This document shows positions 11,143-19,349 of a DNA stretch of 64,000 bases, piece after piece; position 1 is the first letter of the stretch; every line of letters begins with the position of its first letter. Under the pieces are notes generated by a model that saw only the letters and a program-made list of their open reading frames with translations, made no database searches and had not been told where the DNA came from. Origin of the DNA: CALBRZ01 sp964511065 (GTDB lineage: Bacteria; Planctomycetota; Planctomycetia; Pirellulales; S012-138); contig CAZEEG010000004.1 of assembly GCA_964511065.1 (NCBI GenBank), forward strand, positions 29,704 through 93,703. Reading direction: 5' to 3'. The position numbers were made by a program, and so were the translations under genes.

Positions 11143-12222
11143 ATGAAGGCAAGCGGTCGCAAATTATGGCCTACGCGGAATTTACTTGCGGAGCGCACTT
11201 CACAACGGGCCTGGATGCCGCGGTTGGGTATCCGCTCAGCGCTGGCGTGCCTGCTGGCAATCCTGTTTGCAGGTTCCGGCTGCAACGATGCCGATTCGCC
11301 GGGTGTCGGAAACGGGGCTGACCGGAGCTATCCGTATCGGATTGTCACCACCTGCGGCATGGTGACGGACATCGTACGCAACGTGGCCGGCGACAAGGCC
11401 GAGGTGATCGGCCTGATGGGGCCGACGGTCGATCCGCACCTGCACAAGCCCACGCGCAGCGATGTGCGCGCCCTCGCCGAGGCCGACATCATCTTTTACG
11501 TGGGCCTGATGCTCGAAGGCCGCATGGCAGATACGTTTGTAAGCCTGGCCGGCAGCGGCAAGCCGGTTTACGCCGTTACCGATGGACTGGATGAGGCGCA
11601 GCTTCGCGAACCGCCCGAGTTTGAAGGTCACTGGGACCCCCACGTGTGGATGGATGTTTCGCTGTGGAGCCAGTGTACTCAGGCCGTGGCCGACCGCCTG
11701 GCAACGTTCGACCCGGCCAATGCCCAGTACTACCAGGCCAATGCAGCCAATTACCGCAAAGAGCTGGAAACCTTGGACGCCTACATCCGCCAGGTGATCG
11801 GCAGTATTCCCGAGGACCAGCGGGTACTCATCACCGCTCACGACGCTTTCGGTTACTTTGGCGAAGCCTACGGCCTGCAGGTGCAGGCGCCGCAGGGCAT
11901 CACCACGGAATCGGAGTCTAGCGTGGAGGATGTCAACCAACTGGTGAACCTCGTGGTGGACCGGCAGATTCGCGCGATCTTTGTTGAAAGCAGCGTCAAT
12001 CCCAAGGGCATCCGCGCCATTCAGCAGGGGGCCGAGAAGCAAGGGTGGAAACTGGACTTGGGCGGCCGACTGTTTTCCGATGCCATGGGGCCTGAGGGCA
12101 CCTACGAAGGGACCTATATCGGTATGATGGATCATAACGCCACCACTATAGCTCGAGCCTTGGGTGGCGAGGCACCGCCGCGCGGCATGCAAGGCCGCCT
12201 GGCGGAACCGCCAAGCGAGTAA
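11143..12222 (+). CDS. Metal ABC transporter substrate-binding lipoprotein (TroA/ZnuA/YtgA type)
   Basis: This 359-residue protein captures a divalent metal (Zn, Mn or Fe) outside the cytoplasmic membrane for the ABC transporter encoded downstream. It has a long basic N-terminus, a hydrophobic stretch and a lipobox with C47 (LFAGSGC). The four metal ligands of the cluster A-I family can be matched: H99 (DPHLHKPT), H167 (DPHVWMD), H233 (TAHDAFGYF) and D313 (FSDAMG). The spacing of about 68, 66 and 80 residues fits a His3-Asp site like that of TroA. A histidine-rich loop typical of ZnuA is absent. The start ATG at 11143 follows an AGGA sequence; an internal ATG at 11215 would give a more standard lipoprotein signal and remains possible. 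Confidence 0.92.
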   Translation: MKASGRKLWPTRNLLAERTSQRAWMPRLGIRSALACLLAILFAGSGCNDADSPGVGNGADRSYPYRIVTTCGMVTDIVRNVAGDKAEVIGLMGPTVDPHLHKPTRSDVRALAEADIIFYVGLMLEGRMADTFVSLAGSGKPVYAVTDGLDEAQLREPPEFEGHWDPHVWMDVSLWSQCTQAVADRLATFDPANAQYYQANAANYRKELETLDAYIRQVIGSIPEDQRVLITAHDAFGYFGEAYGLQVQAPQGITTESESSVEDVNQLVNLVVDRQIRAIFVESSVNPKGIRAIQQGAEKQGWKLDLGGRLFSDAMGPEGTYEGTYIGMMDHNATTIARALGGEAPPRGMQGRLAEPPSE

Positions 12223-12383
12223 CCCACCGCCGCGGCCGAACCGTGGCGTACCCACCCCCAGCGCGCCTCCTCGCGCCGCGACTTGCCGAGAGGCCACCGC
12301 TAAGCGCACGCTCAAGCGCCATGTGCCCGCAGAACCTACCTTCCCCAGCGACGCAGCGGAGCCGCGCAACGGTTGAAACCTCC

Positions 12384-13184
12384 ATGTCAGAAACCATTCG
12401 CCCTGCAACCGGCGAGCATTCGGCCATCTCGCCGCTGAGCATCCACGATCTGACCGTCGCCTACCACCGCCGCCCGGTGCTGTGGGACATCGACTACGAT
12501 GCCCCGGCGGGCAAGCTGGTGGCGATTGTCGGCCCCAATGGTTCTGGCAAGACGACCCTCATCAAGGCGTGCCTGGACCTGGTGCCGCGGGTCTCGGGCG
12601 AGGTTCAGTTTTTTGGTCTGCCATACCGCCAGGCGCGGCATCGGGTGGGCTACGTACCGCAGCGGGAAAGCGTCGATTGGGAGTTCCCCATCAACGCCCG
12701 GCAAGTGGTGGAGATGGGGTTGTACCGGCAGATTGGCTGGTTCCGCCCGATCCGTCGCCGCCATCGCGAGCAGGCCATGGAAGCCCTGCGGCGGGTCGGC
12801 ATGGCCGACTTCGCTTCGCGCCAGATCAGTCAACTTTCCGGCGGACAACAGCAGCGCGTGTTCCTGGCTCGGGCGCTGGTGCAGGATGCCGACGTGTACC
12901 TGATGGACGAACCGTTCGCCGGCGTGGATGCCGCTACTGAACGGGCGATTGTCAAGTTGCTGCACGAACTGCGAGGCCGCGGGAGAACGGCGCTGGTCGT
13001 GCATCACGATCTGCAAACCGTCCCGGAATACTTCGATCATGTGCTGCTGTTGAACATGCGGCTGGTGACTCACGGTCCGGTCGACGAGGTCTTCACGGAA
13101 GAGAATCTGCGCCGCACCTACGGCGGCAAGCTGGCCCTGCTCGACCGCGTTGGCCAAAAGATGGCCGAAGGAGGCGAGGCATGA
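12384..13184 (+). CDS. Metal ABC transporter ATP-binding protein (ZnuC/YtgB type)
   Basis: The 266-residue ATPase powers metal import with the two permeases that follow. Walker A is GPNGSGKTT (about residue 46), the ABC signature is LSGGQQQR, Walker B is VYLMDEPFAGVD and the switch histidine is in VVHHDLQTV. The motif QRESVDWEFP after the Q-loop is typical of the Mn/Zn/Fe chelate subfamily. Starting at ATG 12384 gives the standard length; an in-frame extension reaches 12243 but is low-complexity and proline-rich. Its stop overlaps the start of the first permease by ATGA, indicating translational coupling. Confidence 0.95.
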   Translation: MSETIRPATGEHSAISPLSIHDLTVAYHRRPVLWDIDYDAPAGKLVAIVGPNGSGKTTLIKACLDLVPRVSGEVQFFGLPYRQARHRVGYVPQRESVDWEFPINARQVVEMGLYRQIGWFRPIRRRHREQAMEALRRVGMADFASRQISQLSGGQQQRVFLARALVQDADVYLMDEPFAGVDAATERAIVKLLHELRGRGRTALVVHHDLQTVPEYFDHVLLLNMRLVTHGPVDEVFTEENLRRTYGGKLALLDRVGQKMAEGGEA

Positions 13185-14776
13185 ACCTCCGCCTTCCCCG
13201 TCGCAACTCGCCGCGCCGCAACCTTGCGATGGCCGGCCCCGCTCACGCTCGTGGGTATGTGGCGCGGCTTGTCCTGATGGCGGTGGTGGCGATCTTTGTA
13301 TCCCCTTGGTTCGCACATGCACAAGCTTCAGGAGAGGCGGAAGTCGGCCCTGGCGATCAACCACCCGCAGTCGCGGAAGTGCAGCCGCTGCCAAAACCGT
13401 CGGCGTGGAATCGCCTGGTGAGGGCTGTGACGCTGCGCGACTACCACACTCGCGTGGTACTCCTGGGGACGCTGGTTCTGGGCATGACCTCCGGCATGGT
13501 CGGAACGTTCATGTTGTTGCGCAAGCGGGCCTTGATCGGCGACGTGGTGGGGCACGCTGCGCTGCCCGGCGTGTGCCTGGCATTTCTCATTCAACAACTT
13601 TGGGCACCCGGCAGCGAGCGTTCGCTGGCCGCCATGATCGTCGGAGCCTGGTTGACGGCCCTGGCCGGGGCGGGCGCCACTGTGCTATTGCGGCGGTGGA
13701 CCCGGATCCGCGACGATGCCGCCCAAGCCGTTGTCCTCAGCGTGTTCTTCGGTGCCGGCGTGGTGCTGCTGTCGATCGCGCAGCGGATTCCCACCGGCAG
13801 CGCCGCGGGGCTGCAAAACTGGATCTACGGCCAGGCCGGCCTGATGCTCGCTTCCGACGTGCGGCTGATCGCCTCGGCTGCCATTGCCGGACTGGTCGTG
13901 TGCGGATTGCTGTTCAAAGAGTTTGCCCTGCTGGCTTTCGACGAGAAGTTCGCTGCCTCGCAAGGCTGGCCGGTGCTGCTGCTCGATTTGCTGCTGATGG
14001 CCCTGGTGGTGATGGTGGCGGTGATCGGGCTGCAAGCCGTGGGGTTGCTGTTGGTGGTCGCCCTGCTGATCCTGCCCGCGGCCGCCGCCCGATTCTGGAC
14101 CGATCATCTGCTGAAGATGACGTTCGTGGCCGCGGGAATTGGTGGGCTAAGCGCATTCCTGGGCGTGCTACCCAGTGCGATGTTCACGCGCTGGGCCACC
14201 GGGCCCAGCATTGTGCTGGTCGGTAGCGCGGCTTTCGCCGTAAGCCTGCTGCTGGGAAGCCGGCGGGGACTGCTGCCACGGTACTGGTTGCAACGGCAGG
14301 TGCGCCATCGGGTGGGGCAGGCCGACCTGCTCCGCGCGATATACGAGTTGATTGAACCGTCGCTGCCCGAGGGCGTGCCGCAAGCAACCGCATTGGCCAG
14401 TGTCGCTGTTGGCCGGCAGCCGCTGATTGAAAAGCGGTCGTGGAAACCGGTCCGCGTGGCAAAGCTGCTGGCCGATGCGCACCGGCAGGGATTGGTGGCC
14501 ATAGGACCACAAGACACCGTTGCCCTCACCGCTGCCGGGGCCGAAGAAGCCTTCCGCGTCGCGCGCCAGCACCGGCTTTGGGAACTGTTCCTGATGCAAG
14601 CAACCGACGTGGGGCCGGCCCAAGTCGATCGCAGCGCCGACCGGATCGAACACGTTCTGGAACCCGCTGAAATTGCCGAGCTGGAACGCCGGCTGAAGCA
14701 GCAGTACCCGGAGTTGGCCCAGCCCCAATCGGCCATGCCGTACAGCCCTCATGCCTTGCCGGAGGAGCAACCATGA
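13181..14776 (+). CDS. Metal ABC transporter permease fused to a C-terminal DtxR-like domain (YtgCR-like)
   Basis: The 531-residue protein has three parts: a signal-like hydrophobic segment and linker (1-80), an ABC-3 family permease with about eight or nine membrane segments (about 90-365), and a soluble C-terminal domain (about 375-531). The last part has a winged-helix-like region (LLADAHRQGLVAIG, VALTAAGAEEAF) and then the DtxR/MntR metal-binding and dimerisation pattern RQHRLWE...DRIEHVLEP. Aligned by eye to DtxR, H464 and E468 match H79/E83, and E490 and H491 match E105/H106, but D483 and D487 replace H98 and C102, so the site may be altered. In Chlamydia, YtgCR has the same architecture and releases an iron-dependent repressor. 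The gene overlaps both neighbours by ATGA. Confidence 0.9.
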   Translation: MNLRLPRRNSPRRNLAMAGPAHARGYVARLVLMAVVAIFVSPWFAHAQASGEAEVGPGDQPPAVAEVQPLPKPSAWNRLVRAVTLRDYHTRVVLLGTLVLGMTSGMVGTFMLLRKRALIGDVVGHAALPGVCLAFLIQQLWAPGSERSLAAMIVGAWLTALAGAGATVLLRRWTRIRDDAAQAVVLSVFFGAGVVLLSIAQRIPTGSAAGLQNWIYGQAGLMLASDVRLIASAAIAGLVVCGLLFKEFALLAFDEKFAASQGWPVLLLDLLLMALVVMVAVIGLQAVGLLLVVALLILPAAAARFWTDHLLKMTFVAAGIGGLSAFLGVLPSAMFTRWATGPSIVLVGSAAFAVSLLLGSRRGLLPRYWLQRQVRHRVGQADLLRAIYELIEPSLPEGVPQATALASVAVGRQPLIEKRSWKPVRVAKLLADAHRQGLVAIGPQDTVALTAAGAEEAFRVARQHRLWELFLMQATDVGPAQVDRSADRIEHVLEPAEIAELERRLKQQYPELAQPQSAMPYSPHALPEEQP

Positions 14777-16143
14777 AGGGTGAAATCGTCCGGCTGCTGG
14801 CAGACTGGAGCACGTTCGATCACTGGATCGTGCTGATTGCCGGGCTGGCGGCCATGGCCTGCGCCCTGCCCGGCGTTTATCTGCTGCTGCGCCGGCAAAG
14901 CATGCTGGGCGATGCGCTGAGCCACACGGTTCTGCCGGGCATCGTGCTGGCGTTTCTGGCCGCCCAAGCCATGCGCAGTGCCGGCTGGCTCGACAGCCGC
15001 ACCTTGCACGCCGCCCAACATGCCATTCTCTTTGGCGGTGCGCTGGTGAGCGGGCTGCTCACGGCCCTGCTGACCGAATGGGTGCATCGTCGGGGCCGCG
15101 TGGAAGCATCGGCCTCGCTGGGCGTGATCTACACGACCCTGTTTGCACTCGGCCTGTTACTGCTGCGGCTCCTGGCCGACAACGTCCACATCGATCCCGA
15201 CTGCGTACTGTTTGGCGCCGTGGAGAACATTGTGATCGACCCGGCGCAGCGCGTCAGCGTGGCGTGGTTTACTGCCGCGGTACTCGCACTCAATCTGCTG
15301 CTGGTGCTGCTGTTCTATAAAGAGCTGCGCATTTGCACGTTCGACCCGGCAATGGCCACGGTGCAAGGAATCTCGGCCCGTTGGGTTCACCTGGGCCTGG
15401 TTGCGGTGACGTCGGCCACGCTCGTAACGGCATTTGAAATCGCCGGCAGCATCCTGGTGGTGGCCATGCTGATTGTGCCGGCAGCCACCGCCCGGCAATG
15501 CACCGATCGCTTGGGCACCATGATCGTACTTAGCCTGGTCGTTGCCGCCGCCAGCGCGCTGCTAGGGCACGTGGTTGCCCTGACCGTGCCGCCCTTGGTA
15601 TTTCAGCCGCTGGGCTTCTCCGAAGTGCGCGACGCCAACACCGCTGGCATGATGGCCGTGGTAGCCGGGGGGTTGTTCCTGCTGGCCGCGGCGTTTAGCC
15701 CTCGATATGGCTGGATCAGCCGCGCGATCCATTGGGTGCGATTGAGCGTGCGGATTGCCGCGGAAGACCTGCTGGGGCGGTTGTACCGCCAGACCGAGCA
15801 ACCGCCTGCCGCGCCGGAAACCGAGGACGAGCCCCCAGGGCAGCCTCTGATCGTGCGCTGGATGGCTGCCCGCGGTTTGAAACGCAAAGGATACCTGCAG
15901 CGCGACGGCGACACCTGGCAGTTGACGCCCCGAGGGCAGGAAGCCGCGGCCACGGTGGTTCGCGCCCATCGCCTGTGGGAAAGCTACCTGGCGGCCCATC
16001 ATCGCGAATTGCCCGACGACCAGTTGCACTATTCAGCCCACCGCGCCGAGCATTTCATTGATCCCAAGCTGCAAGCCGAACTGTCCAAGGAACTGAAGCG
16101 CCCGGCCCGCGACCCGCACGGCCGCGAAATCCCTGGCGAGTAG
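14773..16143 (+). CDS. Second metal ABC permease, also fused to a DtxR-like domain (YtgD-like)
   Basis: The 456-residue protein is an ABC-3 family permease (about 15-315, with GDALSHTVLPG and the DPAMATVQGI cytoplasmic loop) followed by a soluble domain (about 325-456). This domain has a short winged-helix-like part (WMAARGLKRKGYLQRDGD, WQLTPRGQEAA) and a well-kept DtxR/MntR metal region: H399/E403 in RAHRLWE, then H419, H423, E426 and H427 in LHYSAHRAEHF, and the family's terminal motif DPHGREIPG. Relative to DtxR the C102 position is His. It pairs with the preceding permease to form the membrane channel. Chlamydial YtgD is described as a permease only, so a repressor-like domain here is unusual. 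This is the last gene of the operon; the next gene is convergent. Confidence 0.9.
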   Translation: MKGEIVRLLADWSTFDHWIVLIAGLAAMACALPGVYLLLRRQSMLGDALSHTVLPGIVLAFLAAQAMRSAGWLDSRTLHAAQHAILFGGALVSGLLTALLTEWVHRRGRVEASASLGVIYTTLFALGLLLLRLLADNVHIDPDCVLFGAVENIVIDPAQRVSVAWFTAAVLALNLLLVLLFYKELRICTFDPAMATVQGISARWVHLGLVAVTSATLVTAFEIAGSILVVAMLIVPAATARQCTDRLGTMIVLSLVVAAASALLGHVVALTVPPLVFQPLGFSEVRDANTAGMMAVVAGGLFLLAAAFSPRYGWISRAIHWVRLSVRIAAEDLLGRLYRQTEQPPAAPETEDEPPGQPLIVRWMAARGLKRKGYLQRDGDTWQLTPRGQEAAATVVRAHRLWESYLAAHHRELPDDQLHYSAHRAEHFIDPKLQAELSKELKRPARDPHGREIPGE

Positions 16144-16220
16144 GCCGCGGTCGTTTTTTATTGGAGTAGCAAGGGACGTATTAGCTGTGGGGTCGATCGT
16201 GGCGATTGCCTGCCGGTAGG

Positions 16221-16601
16221 TTACGGCCGTTCATAGCCGACAGCGCGGCCCGATAGCTGGCCTTGCCGCGGATCGCGTTTGAAGGTGACCACACCCTGGC
16301 GGTCGGAATGGCGAGGGAGATGGGGTACCTGGAACTCGGCCGTTTCCTCGACGTTCCCGTTCACCTTTAATTCAACGCGGACCAACACCTGCTCGGACGT
16401 GCTGCCGCCCCGGTTATGAACCGTCACCGGCACCTCATAGTAGCCCTGCCGCGCGACGGGCGCGCCCAAGCGCACTTCCAGCGCCGGCGGCGAGCCATCC
16501 TGGCTGATGGCATCGTAGGCCAGGTAGCCCAACGTGCCACACACCAGGAGCAATCCCAGGGCGAATACGCACCATTCCAGCCAATTCTTTTCGCTACTCA
16601 T
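16221..16601 (-). CDS. TIGR02588-family single-pass membrane protein
   Basis: The 126-residue protein has one N-terminal membrane helix (WCVFALGLLLVCGTLGYLAY) and an exported beta-sandwich-like domain with HNRGGSTSEQV, the type of motif found in CARDB-like folds. It matches my knowledge of the TIGR02588 family, which is nearly always encoded beside TIGR02587. Its start overlaps the stop of the TIGR02587 gene by ATGA, so the two are translated together and probably form a complex. No function is known for the pair. Confidence 0.85.
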   Translation of the reverse strand: MSSEKNWLEWCVFALGLLLVCGTLGYLAYDAISQDGSPPALEVRLGAPVARQGYYEVPVTVHNRGGSTSEQVLVRVELKVNGNVEETAEFQVPHLPRHSDRQGVVTFKRDPRQGQLSGRAVGYERP

Positions 16602-17515
16602 CGTATCAATAGCCTTCCGGCCGTGGCTCCCAAGACTCCCGGAAACGCCAGTACGACCGTTTGTGCCACTGCGACCCCCGGCGACGTGCCTTCAAACCGC
16701 TGAAAGAACCACAGCATCAAGGCTGAAGCCGCCAGGGCCATGGCATATGTGGCCGCAAGCTGGCGCACCATCGTCCAGGTGCGGCCGTTGGCCGTGGGTG
16801 GGTCAGACTTGATGAACTCGATGTGAAACAGGATCAACGCCGCCATGGCGATGGAAAGGCCGGCCAGGCCCAGTAACTTCCAGGCGGATGCCTCGGCAGC
16901 GATCATCAGCACTTCTTCCGTGGGTGCGACATTGGAAGCGAACAGCACCGCACCGCAAAAGCCGAGCACGAGATCGGCTCTCAATTCGCGCCGTTCCGCT
17001 TTCAGGTCGCGATCCTGGCCGCCCTGGTTGCCTGAGGATTCCTCACGGCCGGCCCGATCGCCCTCGGAGCCCTCGCCATCGGATTCTTCTTCCTTACTTT
17101 GGCCGCCCAGTTGTGCCGTCCCCACTGAGACGCCGACCGCGACCGTCATGGCTTCGACCACGACCTTGCCCAGTATTTCCGAGAGCGTCATCTCGCCGGT
17201 GACCTGCCCCAGCAGATACAGAACGACCGCGGCTACGATCAGACCGATGCCCATTTCCTCCACGGAGTCCATCACCACCTGGCCGAACGTAGCGTCGGGA
17301 TGCATACCGGCATAGCGGTTGTAGCCCAGGAGCAGAAGAAACGTGGTGACGAGGTAGGCTATCAAGGTCCATGAATGAACAAGAAAGCCACTCCACCAGA
17401 CTTCCATCGTGTAGAGCAGCGGCAGGCTGAACAGCAGTCCTCCGGCCAGTCCGCGGCCGTACTCCCTAAGCGACTCAGAAGCAGGGCGTTGGCCGCTTGG
17501 GCGGGTCGGATTCAT
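16598..17515 (-). CDS. TIGR02587-family polytopic membrane protein
   Basis: The 305-residue integral membrane protein has about seven hydrophobic helices, among them GGLLFSLPLLYTMEVWW and AYLVTTFLLLLGY. A charged cytoplasmic loop (KEEESDGEGSEGDRAGREE and following) splits the protein in two. The ATG at 17515 is preferred to an upstream TTG. The family is of unknown function and occurs with TIGR02588 in several phyla. It lies 120 bases downstream of the Ser/Thr kinase gene on the same strand; a shared transcript is possible, but no functional link can be shown. Confidence 0.85.
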   Translation of the reverse strand: MNPTRPSGQRPASESLREYGRGLAGGLLFSLPLLYTMEVWWSGFLVHSWTLIAYLVTTFLLLLGYNRYAGMHPDATFGQVVMDSVEEMGIGLIVAAVVLYLLGQVTGEMTLSEILGKVVVEAMTVAVGVSVGTAQLGGQSKEEESDGEGSEGDRAGREESSGNQGGQDRDLKAERRELRADLVLGFCGAVLFASNVAPTEEVLMIAAEASAWKLLGLAGLSIAMAALILFHIEFIKSDPPTANGRTWTMVRQLAATYAMALAASALMLWFFQRFEGTSPGVAVAQTVVLAFPGVLGATAGRLLIR

Positions 17516-17635
17516 GGAACGGCGGTTTCCCAATAGGCCCAAGCAGGGAGATGGTAGTCGATCACTTCGTTTACCCGCGTGTCCGCTGCCCTTCGGGCAT
17601 CGTTCACACGGCCGCCCGAGTTGCCTGCCCCGTAG

Positions 17636-19132
17636 TCAGGAATTGGTGCCCGGAAAAACCTGCATCGGCGCAGCGGGGCCATCCGGCGGTGCTTCCGACT
17701 CGCGCGGTTCTGCACCCGGTTTGCCAAAGAAGGCAGTCGCTCCCCAGGCCAGCAGCACGGCGATCAACACTATCGCAGCGGCGGCGGCAATCCGGCGGCC
17801 GTGCCAGCGCGGGCGACTTACGGTCGTGGGCAAGTGTTGCGTCGGGCCAGGGCTCTCGGTGCGAACAGGTTCCTCGCCCGGTGTGAAGGCAGCCAAAGTG
17901 CTGGCCGCCGCTTCGGAAGCCTGGCCGTCCCCGTCTTCCCAGCTTGCGGTTTGGAGGGCTTCGTCGCCTTCTACCTCACATGCCGCGGAACGCTCGGCTT
18001 CCACCTGCACCTGAAGGTAGGCAGTCAGGTCGCGCACGACCTGGGCCGTATCGGCGTAGCGGTCTGGTAGTCGCTTTGCCATCAGCTTGAGACAGATGCG
18101 CTCCACCTCAGGATCGGCGATGCTACTGAGCGCAGAAGGCGGCTGCGGCTGCTGGTTCATGATTTGATGGATCACCGACGCCACCGGGCCATCAAACGGC
18201 AGCCGCTTCGTCAACAGTTCGTAGAGGATGACCCCTAGCGCGTAGATATCGGCCGCCGCTCCCACCGCGTTGGGATCGCCCGTCACCTGCTCAGGTGCCA
18301 TGTAGGCGGGCGTACCCAACAGCGTGCCTTCCTGCGTGACGCGCGATTCATCGCACCCGGCACGCAGTGCGAGGCCAAAATCCATCACCACGGGGTTGCC
18401 ATCCCAATCCACGATCACATTGGCTGGCTTGAGATCGCGGTGGATGACGCCTTTGCGGTGTGCCGCATGCAGCGCGGAGGCCAGTTGCAAGACCATCTGG
18501 GCCGCTTCGGAAGCATAGGTCGGCCAGCCTTGCTCGATCAGTTCCGACAGCGGGCTGCCGTCGATATAGGCCATCGTCAAGTACGGCACGCCATCGTGCT
18601 CGCCCACATCGTAAACCGGGCAGATCATCGGGTGCCTTAATGCAGCTACGGAACGGGCCTCCCGCTGAAAGCGGCGCAGCAATTCGTCGCGATTGTTGTC
18701 GGCCAGCCGCGGTATCTTCAGAGCGACCTGGCGTTGAAGCACCAGGTCGTCGGCCAGGTAAACCTGGCCCATTCCTCCCTGGCCGAGTTTGCGAACCAGC
18801 CGATACCGCTCGCCAAACAACCGCGGCAGCGTTTCCTCGCCGGTTTGGCTGGCGCGCGACACTGCCGATTGCACCTGGTCGATGGAGGATGCCGTATCGT
18901 GAACGAACTGCCCTGTCTCGTCGCCAGCGGCATCCGACATTCGCAACCGTTGCTCGGCTTCGGCCAACAGCCCCGCTTTGCGCAGTTCATCGGCCAGTTC
19001 CGGCATCAAGTCGGCATGCGCCGCCAGAAGCTGCTCGATATCGACTGCTTCACCGCTCGCCAGCCGCTGCATGGATTGAGCGATCACCGCAGCCACCCGG
19101 GCGGCAGATGAACCCTGTTGTTCTGTCGTCAC
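17636..19132 (-). CDS. Hanks-type Ser/Thr protein kinase with C-terminal membrane segment
   Basis: The 498-residue protein has a full eukaryotic-like kinase domain (about 110-375): glycine loop GQGGMG at 117-122, ATP lysine K139 (VALKIPR), catalytic loop HRDLKPAN at 231-238, DFG at 251-253 and APE at 279-281. All key catalytic residues are present. A helical N-terminal region of about 100 residues with a LLAAHADLMPELADEL motif is typical of planctomycete kinases. After an acidic linker there is one membrane helix near 447-467 and a short tail outside, with no PASTA or other sensor domain. The kinase would sit at the membrane and phosphorylate cytoplasmic targets. It is upstream of the TIGR02587/88 pair on the same strand. 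Confidence 0.94.
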   Translation of the reverse strand: MTTEQQGSSAARVAAVIAQSMQRLASGEAVDIEQLLAAHADLMPELADELRKAGLLAEAEQRLRMSDAAGDETGQFVHDTASSIDQVQSAVSRASQTGEETLPRLFGERYRLVRKLGQGGMGQVYLADDLVLQRQVALKIPRLADNNRDELLRRFQREARSVAALRHPMICPVYDVGEHDGVPYLTMAYIDGSPLSELIEQGWPTYASEAAQMVLQLASALHAAHRKGVIHRDLKPANVIVDWDGNPVVMDFGLALRAGCDESRVTQEGTLLGTPAYMAPEQVTGDPNAVGAAADIYALGVILYELLTKRLPFDGPVASVIHQIMNQQPQPPSALSSIADPEVERICLKLMAKRLPDRYADTAQVVRDLTAYLQVQVEAERSAACEVEGDEALQTASWEDGDGQASEAAASTLAAFTPGEEPVRTESPGPTQHLPTTVSRPRWHGRRIAAAAAIVLIAVLLAWGATAFFGKPGAEPRESEAPPDGPAAPMQVFPGTNS

Positions 19133-19349
19133 AAGGCCGCTCCCAAACGGCAGGTATCAGCAGAGCCGTTGCCGCGGCGATGTCCCCGGCCACCGGTCCA
19201 GGGCCGCGGCGCCAGTCAGCACCAGCACATCGGCACCAATAGCTACCACTGTACCCTCCCCACCCGTAGTTCGCGCAATAAATGCGCGTGGGTCGCCCCC
19301 CTCTGGGGCTTGACATTCGTGGGGGAATCCGGCCAGACGTCCCGCTCGT

